From NCBI RefSeq assembly GCF_021440085.1, contig NZ_JAKCPW010000001.1, forward strand, positions 620,001-684,000: a stretch of DNA of 64,000 nt, given 5' to 3'. Position 1 is the first letter of the stretch; each line of letters starts with the position of its first letter. Both the position numbers and the translations under genes were made by a program. The stretch is from Dyadobacter sp. CY261 (lineage in GTDB: Bacteria > Bacteroidota > Bacteroidia > Cytophagales > Spirosomataceae). The notes under the pieces are model-generated. The model saw nothing but the letters and a program-made list of their open reading frames with translations, was not told the origin of the DNA and ran no database searches. Of the stretch, positions 9,353-17,610 are shown one piece after another.

Positions 9353-9360
9353 CAAATGTA
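9353..9360 (-). promoter_or_regulatory. -7 box of the antitoxin promoter
   Basis: TACATTTG on the minus strand fits the Bacteroidota -7 consensus TAnnTTTG, with a TTTC about 20 bp upstream as a weak -33. Transcription would start near 9346, which gives a short leader before the ATG at 9328 and argues against a start at 9355. Confidence 0.55.
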
Positions 9361-9486
9361 ACCCCGCGGCCGTTCTTATGGAAACTCCGAAGGTATGTTA
9401 TTGTATCAACTGAACTGAAATTCAGGCAATAATGATCAATCGGTTCAATTTGGAAATAAACGGTTTGTCTAAAGTCGATTTGACAC

Positions 9487-9512
9487 AAAAAAGGGCCATT
9501 AGGCCCTTTTTT
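9487..9512 (-). terminator. Rho-independent terminator after susD
   Basis: GGGCC (9493-9497) and GGCCC (9502-9506) form a stem extended by A and T runs, with a 4-base loop and a T tract in the minus direction, 21 bp after the susD stop. The T run on the other strand makes it potentially bidirectional. Confidence 0.85.
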
Positions 9513-9532
9513 GTTGTTACCTCAATACTCTT

Positions 9533-11080
9533 TTAAGGCAAATACCCCTGATTCTGATCTGCATCCGAGATATCCTCGTTCTGCAAAACCTCCGTCAGCG
9601 GGATCGGATATTTTTTGTGGAATTCCTGGATGGTGTTGCTTTCGGCGGCCCAGCGGTTGCGGGCTTTGATGAGGCTTACAAATTTGCCGGAGCGGATCAG
9701 GTCCATTCTGCGCCAGCCTTCGAAACAGAGTTCGCGCATGCGTTCGTCGAGCATTTTGGTGCGGAATTCATCCTGGCTGAGGCCTTCGTTCCATTTCATG
9801 GTTACTGGCAATGTGCCGCCGAATGCGCGGGTGCGTACCTGATTATTGACGATCCCTACGGCTTCCGGCGTGCGTTTCAACTCGTTGAGACATTCGGCGT
9901 AGCAGAGGAGAACGTCGGCGTAACGCATGTAAATGATGTTTTTACCCGAATACCAGAAACTCATCGTGCCTTGCGTGCGCGGGTCTTCGAACTTCTTTAC
10001 GTGCGGGTCCAGCTCATCGCCGCCAAAGCCTGAAAGTAACTTAGGCGGCTGGCCGTTATAAATGAAATCATAGCGGATAGAAGCAGTTTTGCGGACATCG
10101 CCTGCTTCCCAAACGCCACCGTTCGTCGCGTCTTTGTAAGCGTATGCGGTAGGCACCATCAAATCGTAGCCGCCGAATGCGCAGTTACCATCGATGGAGG
10201 CCAGTGCCCGGGAGCCCATTTGCCACTGCGTCTGGTTGTTGTCCGGATAGGTGTTGGTGAATTGGAATTCGTACAGAGATTCAGTGGAATTGGGTTTTGA
10301 CGGATCAAAAAGGTCGCCAAACTTAGGTAACAGGCTGTATTTACCCGATTTGATCACACCATCGAACATATCCGCAGCTTTCTGATAATCTCTTGCATTG
10401 GATTCCTGCGGAGCGTAAAGGTACACCTTCCCGAGGAGCGCCATCGCCGCATATTTCGTCACGCGGCGCTTGTCGGTTTGAGTTTCAGGCAAGTGATCGA
10501 CAGCGAATTGCAGGTTTTTGATCAGGTATTCATACACTTGCGGCAACGGTTTGCGGCTAGTACCGAACTCGTTGAGCTTGCCCGCATCGATGATCGGTAT
10601 TTCGCCCCAATATTGGGTCAGTTCAAAGGTAACCGCCGACCAGATGAACGACGCTTCGCCTAACAGCACGTTTCTTTTGGCCTCGTCTTCGGTATTGGTT
10701 TGCAATGCGAGAATGGCTTTTGCGGCTGCCGAAACGATCGGCCAGCGGAGGTCCCATTGCTGTGTCAATGCGTTGTTGCGCGGGGCCAGAAAGCCGTCAT
10801 AACGGTCCAGACCGGCCTGATCGGCCTCCGAACGCACCTGGAACGCGCCTTGCTGGGATTCGTCACCACCGAGCTGGAACATAAAACCGCCGCGGTCCTT
10901 ACGCGCATTGCGCCAGTTGGTGTAAAGCCCGGTGATGAGTGGATCAATGTTTTCGAGTTTCGCGAAAACCTGTTCCTGGGTGAGGGCCGTCTGTGGTTGC
11001 TGGTCGAGAAAGTCGGTACAGGACACGGTCGAAACCAGGATCATTACCGGAAGTATGCCTAATGCAGCTCTTCTTTTCAT
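9533..11080 (-). CDS. SusD/RagB family outer-membrane nutrient-binding lipoprotein
   Basis: A surface lipoprotein that caps its SusC partner and binds glycan on the cell surface. The start MKRRAALGILPVMILVSTVS is a lipoprotein signal peptide with the lipid-anchored Cys at residue 21, followed by TDFLDQQPQTALTQEQVF, a typical SusD N-terminus. The C-terminus contains the usual motifs LDERMRELCFEGWRRMDLIR and YPIPLTEV. At 515 residues it is a normal length. The stop at 9533 is followed by a terminator, and susC lies 18 bp upstream, so the pair is one operon. The locus context suggests that the ligand is an alpha-galactoside. Confidence 0.95.
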   Translation of the reverse strand: MKRRAALGILPVMILVSTVSCTDFLDQQPQTALTQEQVFAKLENIDPLITGLYTNWRNARKDRGGFMFQLGGDESQQGAFQVRSEADQAGLDRYDGFLAPRNNALTQQWDLRWPIVSAAAKAILALQTNTEDEAKRNVLLGEASFIWSAVTFELTQYWGEIPIIDAGKLNEFGTSRKPLPQVYEYLIKNLQFAVDHLPETQTDKRRVTKYAAMALLGKVYLYAPQESNARDYQKAADMFDGVIKSGKYSLLPKFGDLFDPSKPNSTESLYEFQFTNTYPDNNQTQWQMGSRALASIDGNCAFGGYDLMVPTAYAYKDATNGGVWEAGDVRKTASIRYDFIYNGQPPKLLSGFGGDELDPHVKKFEDPRTQGTMSFWYSGKNIIYMRYADVLLCYAECLNELKRTPEAVGIVNNQVRTRAFGGTLPVTMKWNEGLSQDEFRTKMLDERMRELCFEGWRRMDLIRSGKFVSLIKARNRWAAESNTIQEFHKKYPIPLTEVLQNEDISDADQNQGYLP

Positions 11081-11098
11081 TTCAAATAGATGTTAATG

Positions 11099-14000
11099 CT
11101 AGAAAGTAAGGTTTAAACCGGCTGTGAGCATTTTTGAATTCGGGTAGCCATCGCCAGTCTCGGGATCGTAACCCCGGTCTTTGGTAAAACGGAGCATATT
11201 GGCGCCGGTAACGTAGAAACGCGTGTTTTCCAACCGCAGCATACTGGCCACCTTGCGGGGTAGAGTATAGGAAATCGTCAATGTCGAAAGGCGGAGGAAA
11301 GACGCGTTTTGCAGGCCCAGGTCGGTGTCTCCGTAGCTGTAACGCGGGATGCCATACAATGCGCGAGGCACGTTGGTATTGGTATGTTCTGGTGTCCAGC
11401 GGTCTTTCAGGTCCTCGTGCGCGGCGCTCACACCCGAAGAGGACATTAATCCCTCATAAAGTCCGCTCAGGCGTTTGAGGCCGTAGGAATAGTTGAAAAA
11501 CATATTCAATCCAAAACCTTTATAAGTTACATCCGTGCCAAAACCGCCATAGAATTTGGGATTCAGTTTACCTACCACATAACGGTCGTCGTCGTTGATA
11601 ACCCCGTTGCCGTCCTTATCAACTGGCATGATGTCACCAGGATGCACAGTACGGCCTGCGAAGTCCATATCCTTGATGCGGTCCATGTCCGACTGCTGCG
11701 CGATCTTGTCGAACTTATAGCTATATACGCTGTTCAAAGACTCGCCGAGGAACAGGTTGCCGGTGCGCTGGATTTCGACGCCGGTATAGCCACCTTTGTT
11801 GTAAATCGCCTTGGTGTCTCCGTAGAGCGCGGTTACTTTGTTCTGGTCGTGGGAAATGGTGAGGTTCACATTCCACTGGAAATCCTGCTTGCGGATCAAT
11901 GCGCCGTTTATGGCAAATTCGATCCCTTTATTATTCAATGCGCCCACGTTGGATACGGTGTTCGTAAAGCCCGTCGTGGTCGATAATGTCTTCACCATTA
12001 GCAGGTCGTCATTATTTATATTGAAATAATCGGCTGTAATTGTCAACCGGCTATCGAACAAGCCGAGGTCTACACCCAGGTTGAGCTGCTTCTGGCGCTC
12101 CCAATGCAGGTTAGGGTTGCCCAAACGGCCATCTGAGACGTAGGTAACTGAGTTATTGGTATAATTCGGGCGATAAAGACTGGCAAATGCATAATTTGGG
12201 ATATTCTGATTACCTGCGATACCGTAGCCCACGCGCCATTTCAGGCGACTAATCGGATGCAGATTGCTCATGAAACTTTCTTTCGACATATCGTAAGCCA
12301 ATGCCAATGAGGGAAATGCACCCCATTTGTTGTTGGCGCCGAAGCGCGACGATCCGTCATAACGCAGGGTTGCTGTCACAAAATACTTATCGTTGTAGCT
12401 GTAATCCGCGCGGCCAAGGAATGAAAGCAGGGTAGTGGTGATAAAATCGGAGGAAAGACTGGTTTTGTCTTTGGAATAAGCCCCTCCAAGAAATTTGTAC
12501 CCGAAATCATCATTGGGAAACCCGAATGCATCCACCTGATTGTAATTGTACTTATTCTTCTGCATAGAAGTCCCTGCTAGTATCGACAGATAATGCGGCC
12601 CGAAGCTCTTGTTATATGAAATCGTGTTATCCCATTGCAGGTTGTTGTACACATCCTTCCGTTGCGAGGCCTTTCCGTGGTTGCTGTTGCGGCGATCCTG
12701 ACCGGTGGTCATCGGTGTGTACCAGAATGTCTGCTGGTTAGTCATGTCAAACGAGACCGTCGAGCGGATATTCAGGTCTTTGATGGGTGAAATATTAATA
12801 TAATTCGCTGAAAGCAAACGGTTTGAAATATTGTCACCTGTAATGGAAAGGCTGCGCAACGGATTGTAAGCGTCCTGATTTTCAATATCGCCATATTTAA
12901 GGTAATAACTCGCCGTATCCACCGGGAGCAATGGGTTGGCTACCGCAGCCACCGAAAATACGCTGCCGTCCACATAATCATCCTTTGAATTCGTAAACGA
13001 CGTATTTGTACCCACCTTCAACCACGGTTTGATAGCCTGTTCGAGGTTAACGCGGCCGCCGAGGCGTTTGTAGCCGGAGCTTTGAACAATGCCTTTCTGA
13101 TCGGTGTAGTTGAAGCTTAGGAAATAGCTGCCTTTTTCGGTGCCGCCCGAGAAGTTCATAGTGTGGTTTTGCTGGAAACCTTTGCGGGTTACGGCATCGA
13201 GCCAGTCGTAGGACTTGCCCTGGCGGTAGGCGTCGAGTTCGTATTGTGCAAATGCCAGCGAGTTAGGGCCCATCAGCGAATCGGTGATGTATTGCTGCCG
13301 GTTGCCTTGCGGGTTTTTCTCGATAAATGCATTGGCATAAGCATCCACACGGAGATCAAAAAGATCTTTCCCTTTCATTAAGTCCACTTTCTTGCTAAAA
13401 CTCTGAACACCGAACCATGCATTATAACTCACCTTTCCGGCACCATTCCGGCCCTTTTTAGTCGTCACCACCACCACACCATTTGCCCCGCGCGAGCCGT
13501 AAATAGCCGTCGAGGCCGCGTCTTTCAGCACATCGATGGACGCAATGTCGTCGGGGTTCAATGTGTTGAAGCCGCCGTCGATGATCACGCCATCTACCAC
13601 AAAAATCGGGTTGGTGCCAAACTGGATCGAGTTGTTGCCGCGTATTTTAATGCTGGCATCGGATCCGGGTTGCGAGTTCGAAACAACGTAAGCACCCGCC
13701 ACTTTGCCCTGCAATGCCTGGTTGATGTTATTGGTTGGGGTTTGGGAAATTTTGGCTGCATTAATGGTCGCTACCGAACCCGTCAGGCTTTCCCGGCGCA
13801 CAACTGCACCCACTACCACGATTTCGTCGAGACCTTTGGCTTCTTCATCCAGCATTACTTCAAGGAATGTCTGGTTGCCGACCTGGACCTCAACATCCTG
13901 ATAACCGAATGAGTGGATGATCACCTTCGCGTCCGGGCCGGATACTGTGAGCGTGAATTCCCCTGTATCGTTGGTGATGGTGGCTTTGGAGAGATCGGAT

Positions 14001-14137
14001 TTCAACGCAACCGACGCACCAAAAACGGGTGCTTTGGTCACTTTGTCAGTCACGCGCCCTTTGATGGTCACGGTCTGCGCAAAGGCAGTGGTAGCGACCA
14101 GCCAAAGTAGCAGTACCTGTAAAATTTGATTTTTCAT
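11099..14137 (-). CDS. SusC/RagA family TonB-linked outer-membrane transporter
   Basis: A 1012-residue TonB-dependent importer of oligosaccharides. Signal peptide 1-20 (ending TTAFA), then a carboxypeptidase-regulatory-like domain (about 22-105), a plug domain beginning near LDEIVVVGAVVRRESLTGSV (about 108-230), and a 22-strand barrel ending in Phe (AGLNLTF), the usual signal for the assembly machinery. The conserved VDGVIIDGGFNTLNPDDIAS and YGSRGANGVVVVTTKKG are present. It is co-transcribed with the susD gene 18 bp downstream. Its 170-bp upstream region carries a pair of ATCCAT-type half-sites 21 bp apart and a nested inverted repeat, so it probably shares regulation with galM and the GH27-like gene. 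Confidence 0.96.
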   Translation of the reverse strand: MKNQILQVLLLWLVATTAFAQTVTIKGRVTDKVTKAPVFGASVALKSDLSKATITNDTGEFTLTVSGPDAKVIIHSFGYQDVEVQVGNQTFLEVMLDEEAKGLDEIVVVGAVVRRESLTGSVATINAAKISQTPTNNINQALQGKVAGAYVVSNSQPGSDASIKIRGNNSIQFGTNPIFVVDGVIIDGGFNTLNPDDIASIDVLKDAASTAIYGSRGANGVVVVTTKKGRNGAGKVSYNAWFGVQSFSKKVDLMKGKDLFDLRVDAYANAFIEKNPQGNRQQYITDSLMGPNSLAFAQYELDAYRQGKSYDWLDAVTRKGFQQNHTMNFSGGTEKGSYFLSFNYTDQKGIVQSSGYKRLGGRVNLEQAIKPWLKVGTNTSFTNSKDDYVDGSVFSVAAVANPLLPVDTASYYLKYGDIENQDAYNPLRSLSITGDNISNRLLSANYINISPIKDLNIRSTVSFDMTNQQTFWYTPMTTGQDRRNSNHGKASQRKDVYNNLQWDNTISYNKSFGPHYLSILAGTSMQKNKYNYNQVDAFGFPNDDFGYKFLGGAYSKDKTSLSSDFITTTLLSFLGRADYSYNDKYFVTATLRYDGSSRFGANNKWGAFPSLALAYDMSKESFMSNLHPISRLKWRVGYGIAGNQNIPNYAFASLYRPNYTNNSVTYVSDGRLGNPNLHWERQKQLNLGVDLGLFDSRLTITADYFNINNDDLLMVKTLSTTTGFTNTVSNVGALNNKGIEFAINGALIRKQDFQWNVNLTISHDQNKVTALYGDTKAIYNKGGYTGVEIQRTGNLFLGESLNSVYSYKFDKIAQQSDMDRIKDMDFAGRTVHPGDIMPVDKDGNGVINDDDRYVVGKLNPKFYGGFGTDVTYKGFGLNMFFNYSYGLKRLSGLYEGLMSSSGVSAAHEDLKDRWTPEHTNTNVPRALYGIPRYSYGDTDLGLQNASFLRLSTLTISYTLPRKVASMLRLENTRFYVTGANMLRFTKDRGYDPETGDGYPNSKMLTAGLNLTF

Positions 14138-14183
14138 CGGGATACTAATGGTTTGGATAAGAAAGGAAACTGAGTAGATTTTG

Positions 14184-14234
14184 TTTTATTCCGCTAATAA
14201 TTGTAATTAAACCTTGTGCAAGGTCGGAATAAAA
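14184..14234 (-). promoter_or_regulatory. Nested inverted repeats in the susC leader
   Basis: The outer arms TTTTATTCCG (14184-14193) and CGGAATAAAA (14225-14234) are a perfect 10-bp inverted repeat. Inside, ACCTTGTGCAAGGT (14211-14224) is a 6-bp inverted repeat around 2 bp and directly abuts the right outer arm. The element lies 47-97 bp before the susC ATG and could be an operator or a transcript structure. Confidence 0.6.
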
Positions 14235-14244
14235 AGAGCCCCCT

Positions 14245-14277
14245 TAAATGGTCAATTTTATGAACAAGATGGATTAT
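14245..14277 (-). promoter_or_regulatory. Paired ATCCAT/GACCAT half-sites upstream of susC
   Basis: Reading with susC, ATCCAT (14274-14269) and GACCAT (14253-14248) start 21 bp apart. The first copy shares the 12 bases ATAATCCATCTT with the upstream copy before the GH27-like gene. The spacing and orientation match the two pairs in the galM/GH27-like intergenic region. No convincing TAnnTTTG follows at the expected distance, so the promoter itself is less clear here. Confidence 0.6.
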
Positions 14278-14307
14278 ATTACGTTATCTCTTCGCAAAGT
14301 GCAAAGC

Positions 14308-16335
14308 CTACGGATGGATCATCGCCACGGCCCCGCCGCCCTTTGCCAGCGGTAGTTTCAACCGTGTTTTCCGGGTTACCTGTATTGTTTTGAAGGTGTA
14401 GTGTGAAGCTTCAGTTCCGGCATCACTGGCGTCGGTGTAGAGGCTTACCTGATAGGTTTTTCGATCGGGCAGAAAAGAAAAGTCCAGCTCCACGGTGCGC
14501 GCGTCCCAATTGGTCATCGCGCCAATGTACCAGTTCCCCGCCTTCTTTTTCGCCATCACGGCATACTCGCCGACCTTGCCATCGAGCACCTTCGTCTCGT
14601 CAAATACGGTGGGCACGGCGGAGAGGAACTGCATTATATCCGGGTATTTGGTATACTCCGTCGGTGAATCGCAAAGCATCGCCAGCGGCTGGTTGAAGAT
14701 CACAAACATCGCCAGTTCGTGGCAGCGGGTGCCTTGGGTCGATGGCAGACCGGGATCGACGGGCTTGAAAGTTTCTTTGGTCGTGTTGCGCATGGACCCG
14801 GGCGTATAGTCGAGCGGGCCTGCGACCATGCGGATGAAAGGTGTCAGCAAATGCTGGTCGGGATTGGCGGTGAGGTCCCATTTGGAGCATTCGGCACCGC
14901 GCACGGCCTCGTAGTTGACGATATTCGGGTATTTTCTCTCCAATCCGGTGGGTTTGGAGCAGCCGTGAAAATCGATCATTAAGTGCCGGTCGGCGGCGGC
15001 TTTGGCAATTTTTTCAAACCATTGAATCGCTAATTGGTCGTCGCGGTCGAAAAAATCGACCTTAATGCCCACTGCGCCGATGGAACGGATAAAATCGAGG
15101 TTGCCTTCCAGGTCGTTGAGCAATGTAGAAGCTACGCACCAGAGGAAGACATTCACATGCTTGCCCTTTGCATAACGCACGAGTTCGCGCACATCGGTTT
15201 CCGGTTTTACTTTTTTCAGATCATATACATCCGACCAACCAGCGTCGATCATCAGGTATTCGAGTTGACTGTCTGCGGCAAAATCAATATAACGTTTATA
15301 CAATGCCGTCCCGCGGTTCTTCATGCCCGACGGCGTTTCGGACCCCGGGAGCATGGCATCGTGCCACCATTCCCAGGCAGCTTTTCCTGGTTTGACCCAC
15401 GAAAAGTCCTGAATGGTGCCCGGCGTGACGACGCCCGGCGTGACGACGCCCGGCGTGGCGACGCCCGGCGTAGCGACGCCCGGCGCGGCGAGCTTATAAA
15501 CTAACTGGTTGGTGAGCAATTCTTTTTCTTGTTCGGTGGCAATAATGATGCGCCACGGGTAGGAGCGTTTGCCTCCGGTTTCGGCCAGGTAATCCTTTCT
15601 TTCCTTCACCACCGAAACAAAGTTTCCCCAGCTACCCATTCCGGTTTTGGCCGGATAAGGTGCCCAGGTACCACGGATGGTTCCCTGGTTCTTTTGCAGG
15701 TACATGCCCGGATAGTCGAGCAGATCGGACTCGGCGATGACGATTTTCGCACCACCCGGCTGCCCGAACAATGCCGGTGAAATAGCCTTCTTTCCTTCGG
15801 CCATAGCCGACACACTTTTATACTTTATATACGGCACTTCCCAGGAAGTAAACACATCCGACTCTGGAAAAACAGCTTCCGGGTCGCCTGCCAGCCGGAA
15901 GGTAGCCAGTTCTGAAACGACCTTCACCGGTTCTGTAAAATCGGTCGAGAAACGATAAGCAATGCCCTCGTCATATGCCCGGAAGGTAATAGAGTAGTAG
16001 TTTTTAAATTGGATTTCCAGTTCATTATAATCATTACGCAACTTCGCGGACTGGCCGTAAGGCAGTGTAATCTCGCCACGAGCATTGTTTTTGCGGGTTG
16101 TGCTCACAACCGCATTATTACCGGCCTTTACCTGGCCAAAATCCATGGCAATGGCAGAAGGTAGCAATATGGCCTTGCCACCCAGCGTCACGGCGTAGGT
16201 CACGCTGTCTTGTACGGTGATGTCGATTTTTAGTTTTTTAAGGGGTGATTCGAGGTCGAATTTTTGCATCGCGGATTGCGGCCAGGCCTGCACCGCCGGA
16301 AGCAGCAGGACGAGGAGCATAATACGTGTTCGCAT
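14308..16335 (-). CDS. GH97 glycoside hydrolase, probably retaining alpha-galactosidase type
   Basis: A periplasmic or secreted enzyme (signal peptide ending near AVQAWPQ) with the three GH97 parts: N-terminal beta-sandwich, (beta/alpha)8 barrel and C-terminal beta domain. The barrel shows YLMIDAGWSD and GIKVDFFDRDDQ, whose Asp427 sits where the retaining, alpha-galactosidase branch has its nucleophile; inverting SusB-type enzymes lack it. Glu482 in AVRGAE is the likely acid/base. The calcium-type Glu ligands of the family seem preserved. An odd insertion of about 25 residues of TPGVV repeats lies just before SWVKPGKAAWEWW and is encoded by a 15-bp tandem repeat. It lies upstream of susC in the same direction, 170 bp apart. 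Confidence 0.9.
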   Translation of the reverse strand: MRTRIMLLVLLLPAVQAWPQSAMQKFDLESPLKKLKIDITVQDSVTYAVTLGGKAILLPSAIAMDFGQVKAGNNAVVSTTRKNNARGEITLPYGQSAKLRNDYNELEIQFKNYYSITFRAYDEGIAYRFSTDFTEPVKVVSELATFRLAGDPEAVFPESDVFTSWEVPYIKYKSVSAMAEGKKAISPALFGQPGGAKIVIAESDLLDYPGMYLQKNQGTIRGTWAPYPAKTGMGSWGNFVSVVKERKDYLAETGGKRSYPWRIIIATEQEKELLTNQLVYKLAAPGVATPGVATPGVVTPGVVTPGTIQDFSWVKPGKAAWEWWHDAMLPGSETPSGMKNRGTALYKRYIDFAADSQLEYLMIDAGWSDVYDLKKVKPETDVRELVRYAKGKHVNVFLWCVASTLLNDLEGNLDFIRSIGAVGIKVDFFDRDDQLAIQWFEKIAKAAADRHLMIDFHGCSKPTGLERKYPNIVNYEAVRGAECSKWDLTANPDQHLLTPFIRMVAGPLDYTPGSMRNTTKETFKPVDPGLPSTQGTRCHELAMFVIFNQPLAMLCDSPTEYTKYPDIMQFLSAVPTVFDETKVLDGKVGEYAVMAKKKAGNWYIGAMTNWDARTVELDFSFLPDRKTYQVSLYTDASDAGTEASHYTFKTIQVTRKTRLKLPLAKGGGAVAMIHP
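15418..15492 (-). repeat. 15-bp coding minisatellite, five units, in the GH97 gene
   Basis: Five tandem units of GCCCGGCGTGACGAC (plus strand) with one to four changes between them encode repeated TPGVV/TPGVA in frame. As the unit is a multiple of three, copy-number change would lengthen or shorten the linker without a frameshift. Confidence 0.92.
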
Positions 16336-16397
16336 GGAATTGGGGTTTAGTCAAATAGGGTTAGGAAAATGAAAGGAGCGGGAGGGAAAAATTGGGT

Positions 16398-17396
16398 TCA
16401 GTTGAAATGGAACTGAATGGAATGGTCGTAAAACTCGCCCGGCCGTAAAATAGTATCCGGGAATGTGGCTTGGTTTGGACTGTCGGGGAAATACTGGCAT
16501 TCGAGGCAAAGGCCTCCAAAGGGCTGGTGCGTTTCGCCGGTAATGTAGTCGCCTGTGTAGAGCAGTATTCCCGGATACGAGGTGTGTATCGTGAGGTTCC
16601 GGCCGGTTTTAGGGTCGGCTAGCTGGCAGGCCTGGTGTAGTTGAGTGTTTTGTTTGTTAAGCACATAACAAGTATTCAGCCCGGTACGCCTGCCGTCTTC
16701 TTCCGCAATTTTTTGACCAACATTACCTCCGTTAAAAGTCAGTGCACCAGCTGGCAGGATGAGGCCGGTCGGGATGTGGTGAGGATTTGCTTCAACGATG
16801 TTATCGGAATAAATGCGCAGCTTGTGATCGTCAATACCACTTTTTTCGCCTGACAGATTGAAATAAGCATGGTTCGTAAAGTTGGCGATTGTCGGCTGGT
16901 CGGTAGTAGCGTGGTAGCGGATCAGTAATGCATTGCCTTCCGTCCATTGATAAGTAACAGTGAGTTGGAGTGTGCCTGGGAACCCGCCTTCTCCATCCGG
17001 ACTGATGTAGCGGAAAATGATGCTGTTCTCATCGATCTCATGGCTGAATACCTTGCCATGAAAACCACTGTGTCCGCCATGGTTGGTGTTGACGCCGTCG
17101 TTGGCTTCTAGCTGGTAAAAGCTGCCTTCCAGTTCGAAAGCGGCACCCGCGATGCGGTTGGCGAACCGTCCGATAGTCGCCCCCATATAATTAGTATCGG
17201 CCATATAGCCTTGCAGATTGTCGTAACCCAATATCACATTGCCAAGCCGCCCATTACGGTCATGTACGTGGATGGATACGATGGTGGCACCGTAATTGGT
17301 CAGTTCAACGAAAGCGCCGCTGGAATTGGTCAGCCGGAACAAGTATGCTGGTCCGTTTGCCATTTCTCCCCATGGCGTACAGTTAATCAGGGTCAT
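16398..17396 (-). CDS. galM: Aldose 1-epimerase (galactose mutarotase)
   Basis: Interconverts the alpha and beta anomers of galactose; the beta form released by other enzymes must become alpha for galactokinase. 332 residues without a signal peptide, a normal length. Catalytic and substrate residues are recognisable in TNHGGHSGFHGK, FTNHAYFNLSG (the catalytic His) and LCLECQYFPDSPNQ (the catalytic Glu). The substrate-contacting GRFANRI is present. It is 62 bp upstream of the GH97 gene and may be co-transcribed with it. Its promoter faces that of the GH27-like gene and shares the ATCCAT-pair arrangement. It is intact although galK and galT beside it are not. Confidence 0.95.
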   Translation of the reverse strand: MTLINCTPWGEMANGPAYLFRLTNSSGAFVELTNYGATIVSIHVHDRNGRLGNVILGYDNLQGYMADTNYMGATIGRFANRIAGAAFELEGSFYQLEANDGVNTNHGGHSGFHGKVFSHEIDENSIIFRYISPDGEGGFPGTLQLTVTYQWTEGNALLIRYHATTDQPTIANFTNHAYFNLSGEKSGIDDHKLRIYSDNIVEANPHHIPTGLILPAGALTFNGGNVGQKIAEEDGRRTGLNTCYVLNKQNTQLHQACQLADPKTGRNLTIHTSYPGILLYTGDYITGETHQPFGGLCLECQYFPDSPNQATFPDTILRPGEFYDHSIQFHFN

Positions 17397-17439
17397 GTAT
17401 TGAAACAGAAAAGAGAATGGAATAAGCCATTTTCAGGAG

Positions 17440-17500
17440 CAAAACTAGCTAAAACGCGAAGTTGGATAAATGGATAATAGAAGCATATAAATGGACTAAA
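17440..17500 (-). promoter_or_regulatory. galM promoter with two ATCCAT-type half-sites 21 bp apart
   Basis: Reading with galM, GTCCAT (17496-17491) and ATCCAT (17475-17470) start 21 bp apart. The T-rich end of the second site supplies a TTTA at the -33 position, 19 bp before the -7 box TAGTTTTG (17447-17440), which matches TAnnTTTG. This layout is the usual one for an activator that overlaps the -33 region. Confidence 0.72.
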
Positions 17501-17522
17501 TCGCGGAGGCTAATATTGAATA

Positions 17523-17579
17523 ATCCATCTTTTTAAAGTTTTTATCCATTTCTGGCGAATGTTACAGGGTATAATTTTA
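17523..17579 (+). promoter_or_regulatory. GH27-like gene promoter with two ATCCAT half-sites 21 bp apart
   Basis: ATCCAT at 17523-17528 and again at 17544-17549, exactly 21 bp apart. The second runs into TTTC (17549-17552), which sits 19 bp before TAATTTTA (17572-17579), a near match to the TAnnTTTG -7 box. The distance from half-site to -7 box (23 bp) is identical to that at the galM promoter. Confidence 0.72.
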
Positions 17580-17610
17580 CCACCTGATCACTCAACTTAA
17601 ACTTCAAAGT

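Noticed and set aside
9353..9360. Translation start of the antitoxin at 9355
   Set aside because: This ATG lies in the -7 box, whereas the ATG at 9328 follows AAAGGA and fits the family start MARPIEE.
15034..15504. 156-codon frame on the plus strand opposite the GH97 gene
   Set aside because: It is the antisense shadow of a conserved enzyme gene, and its C-terminus is only the minisatellite read on the wrong strand (RRDDARRGDARR).
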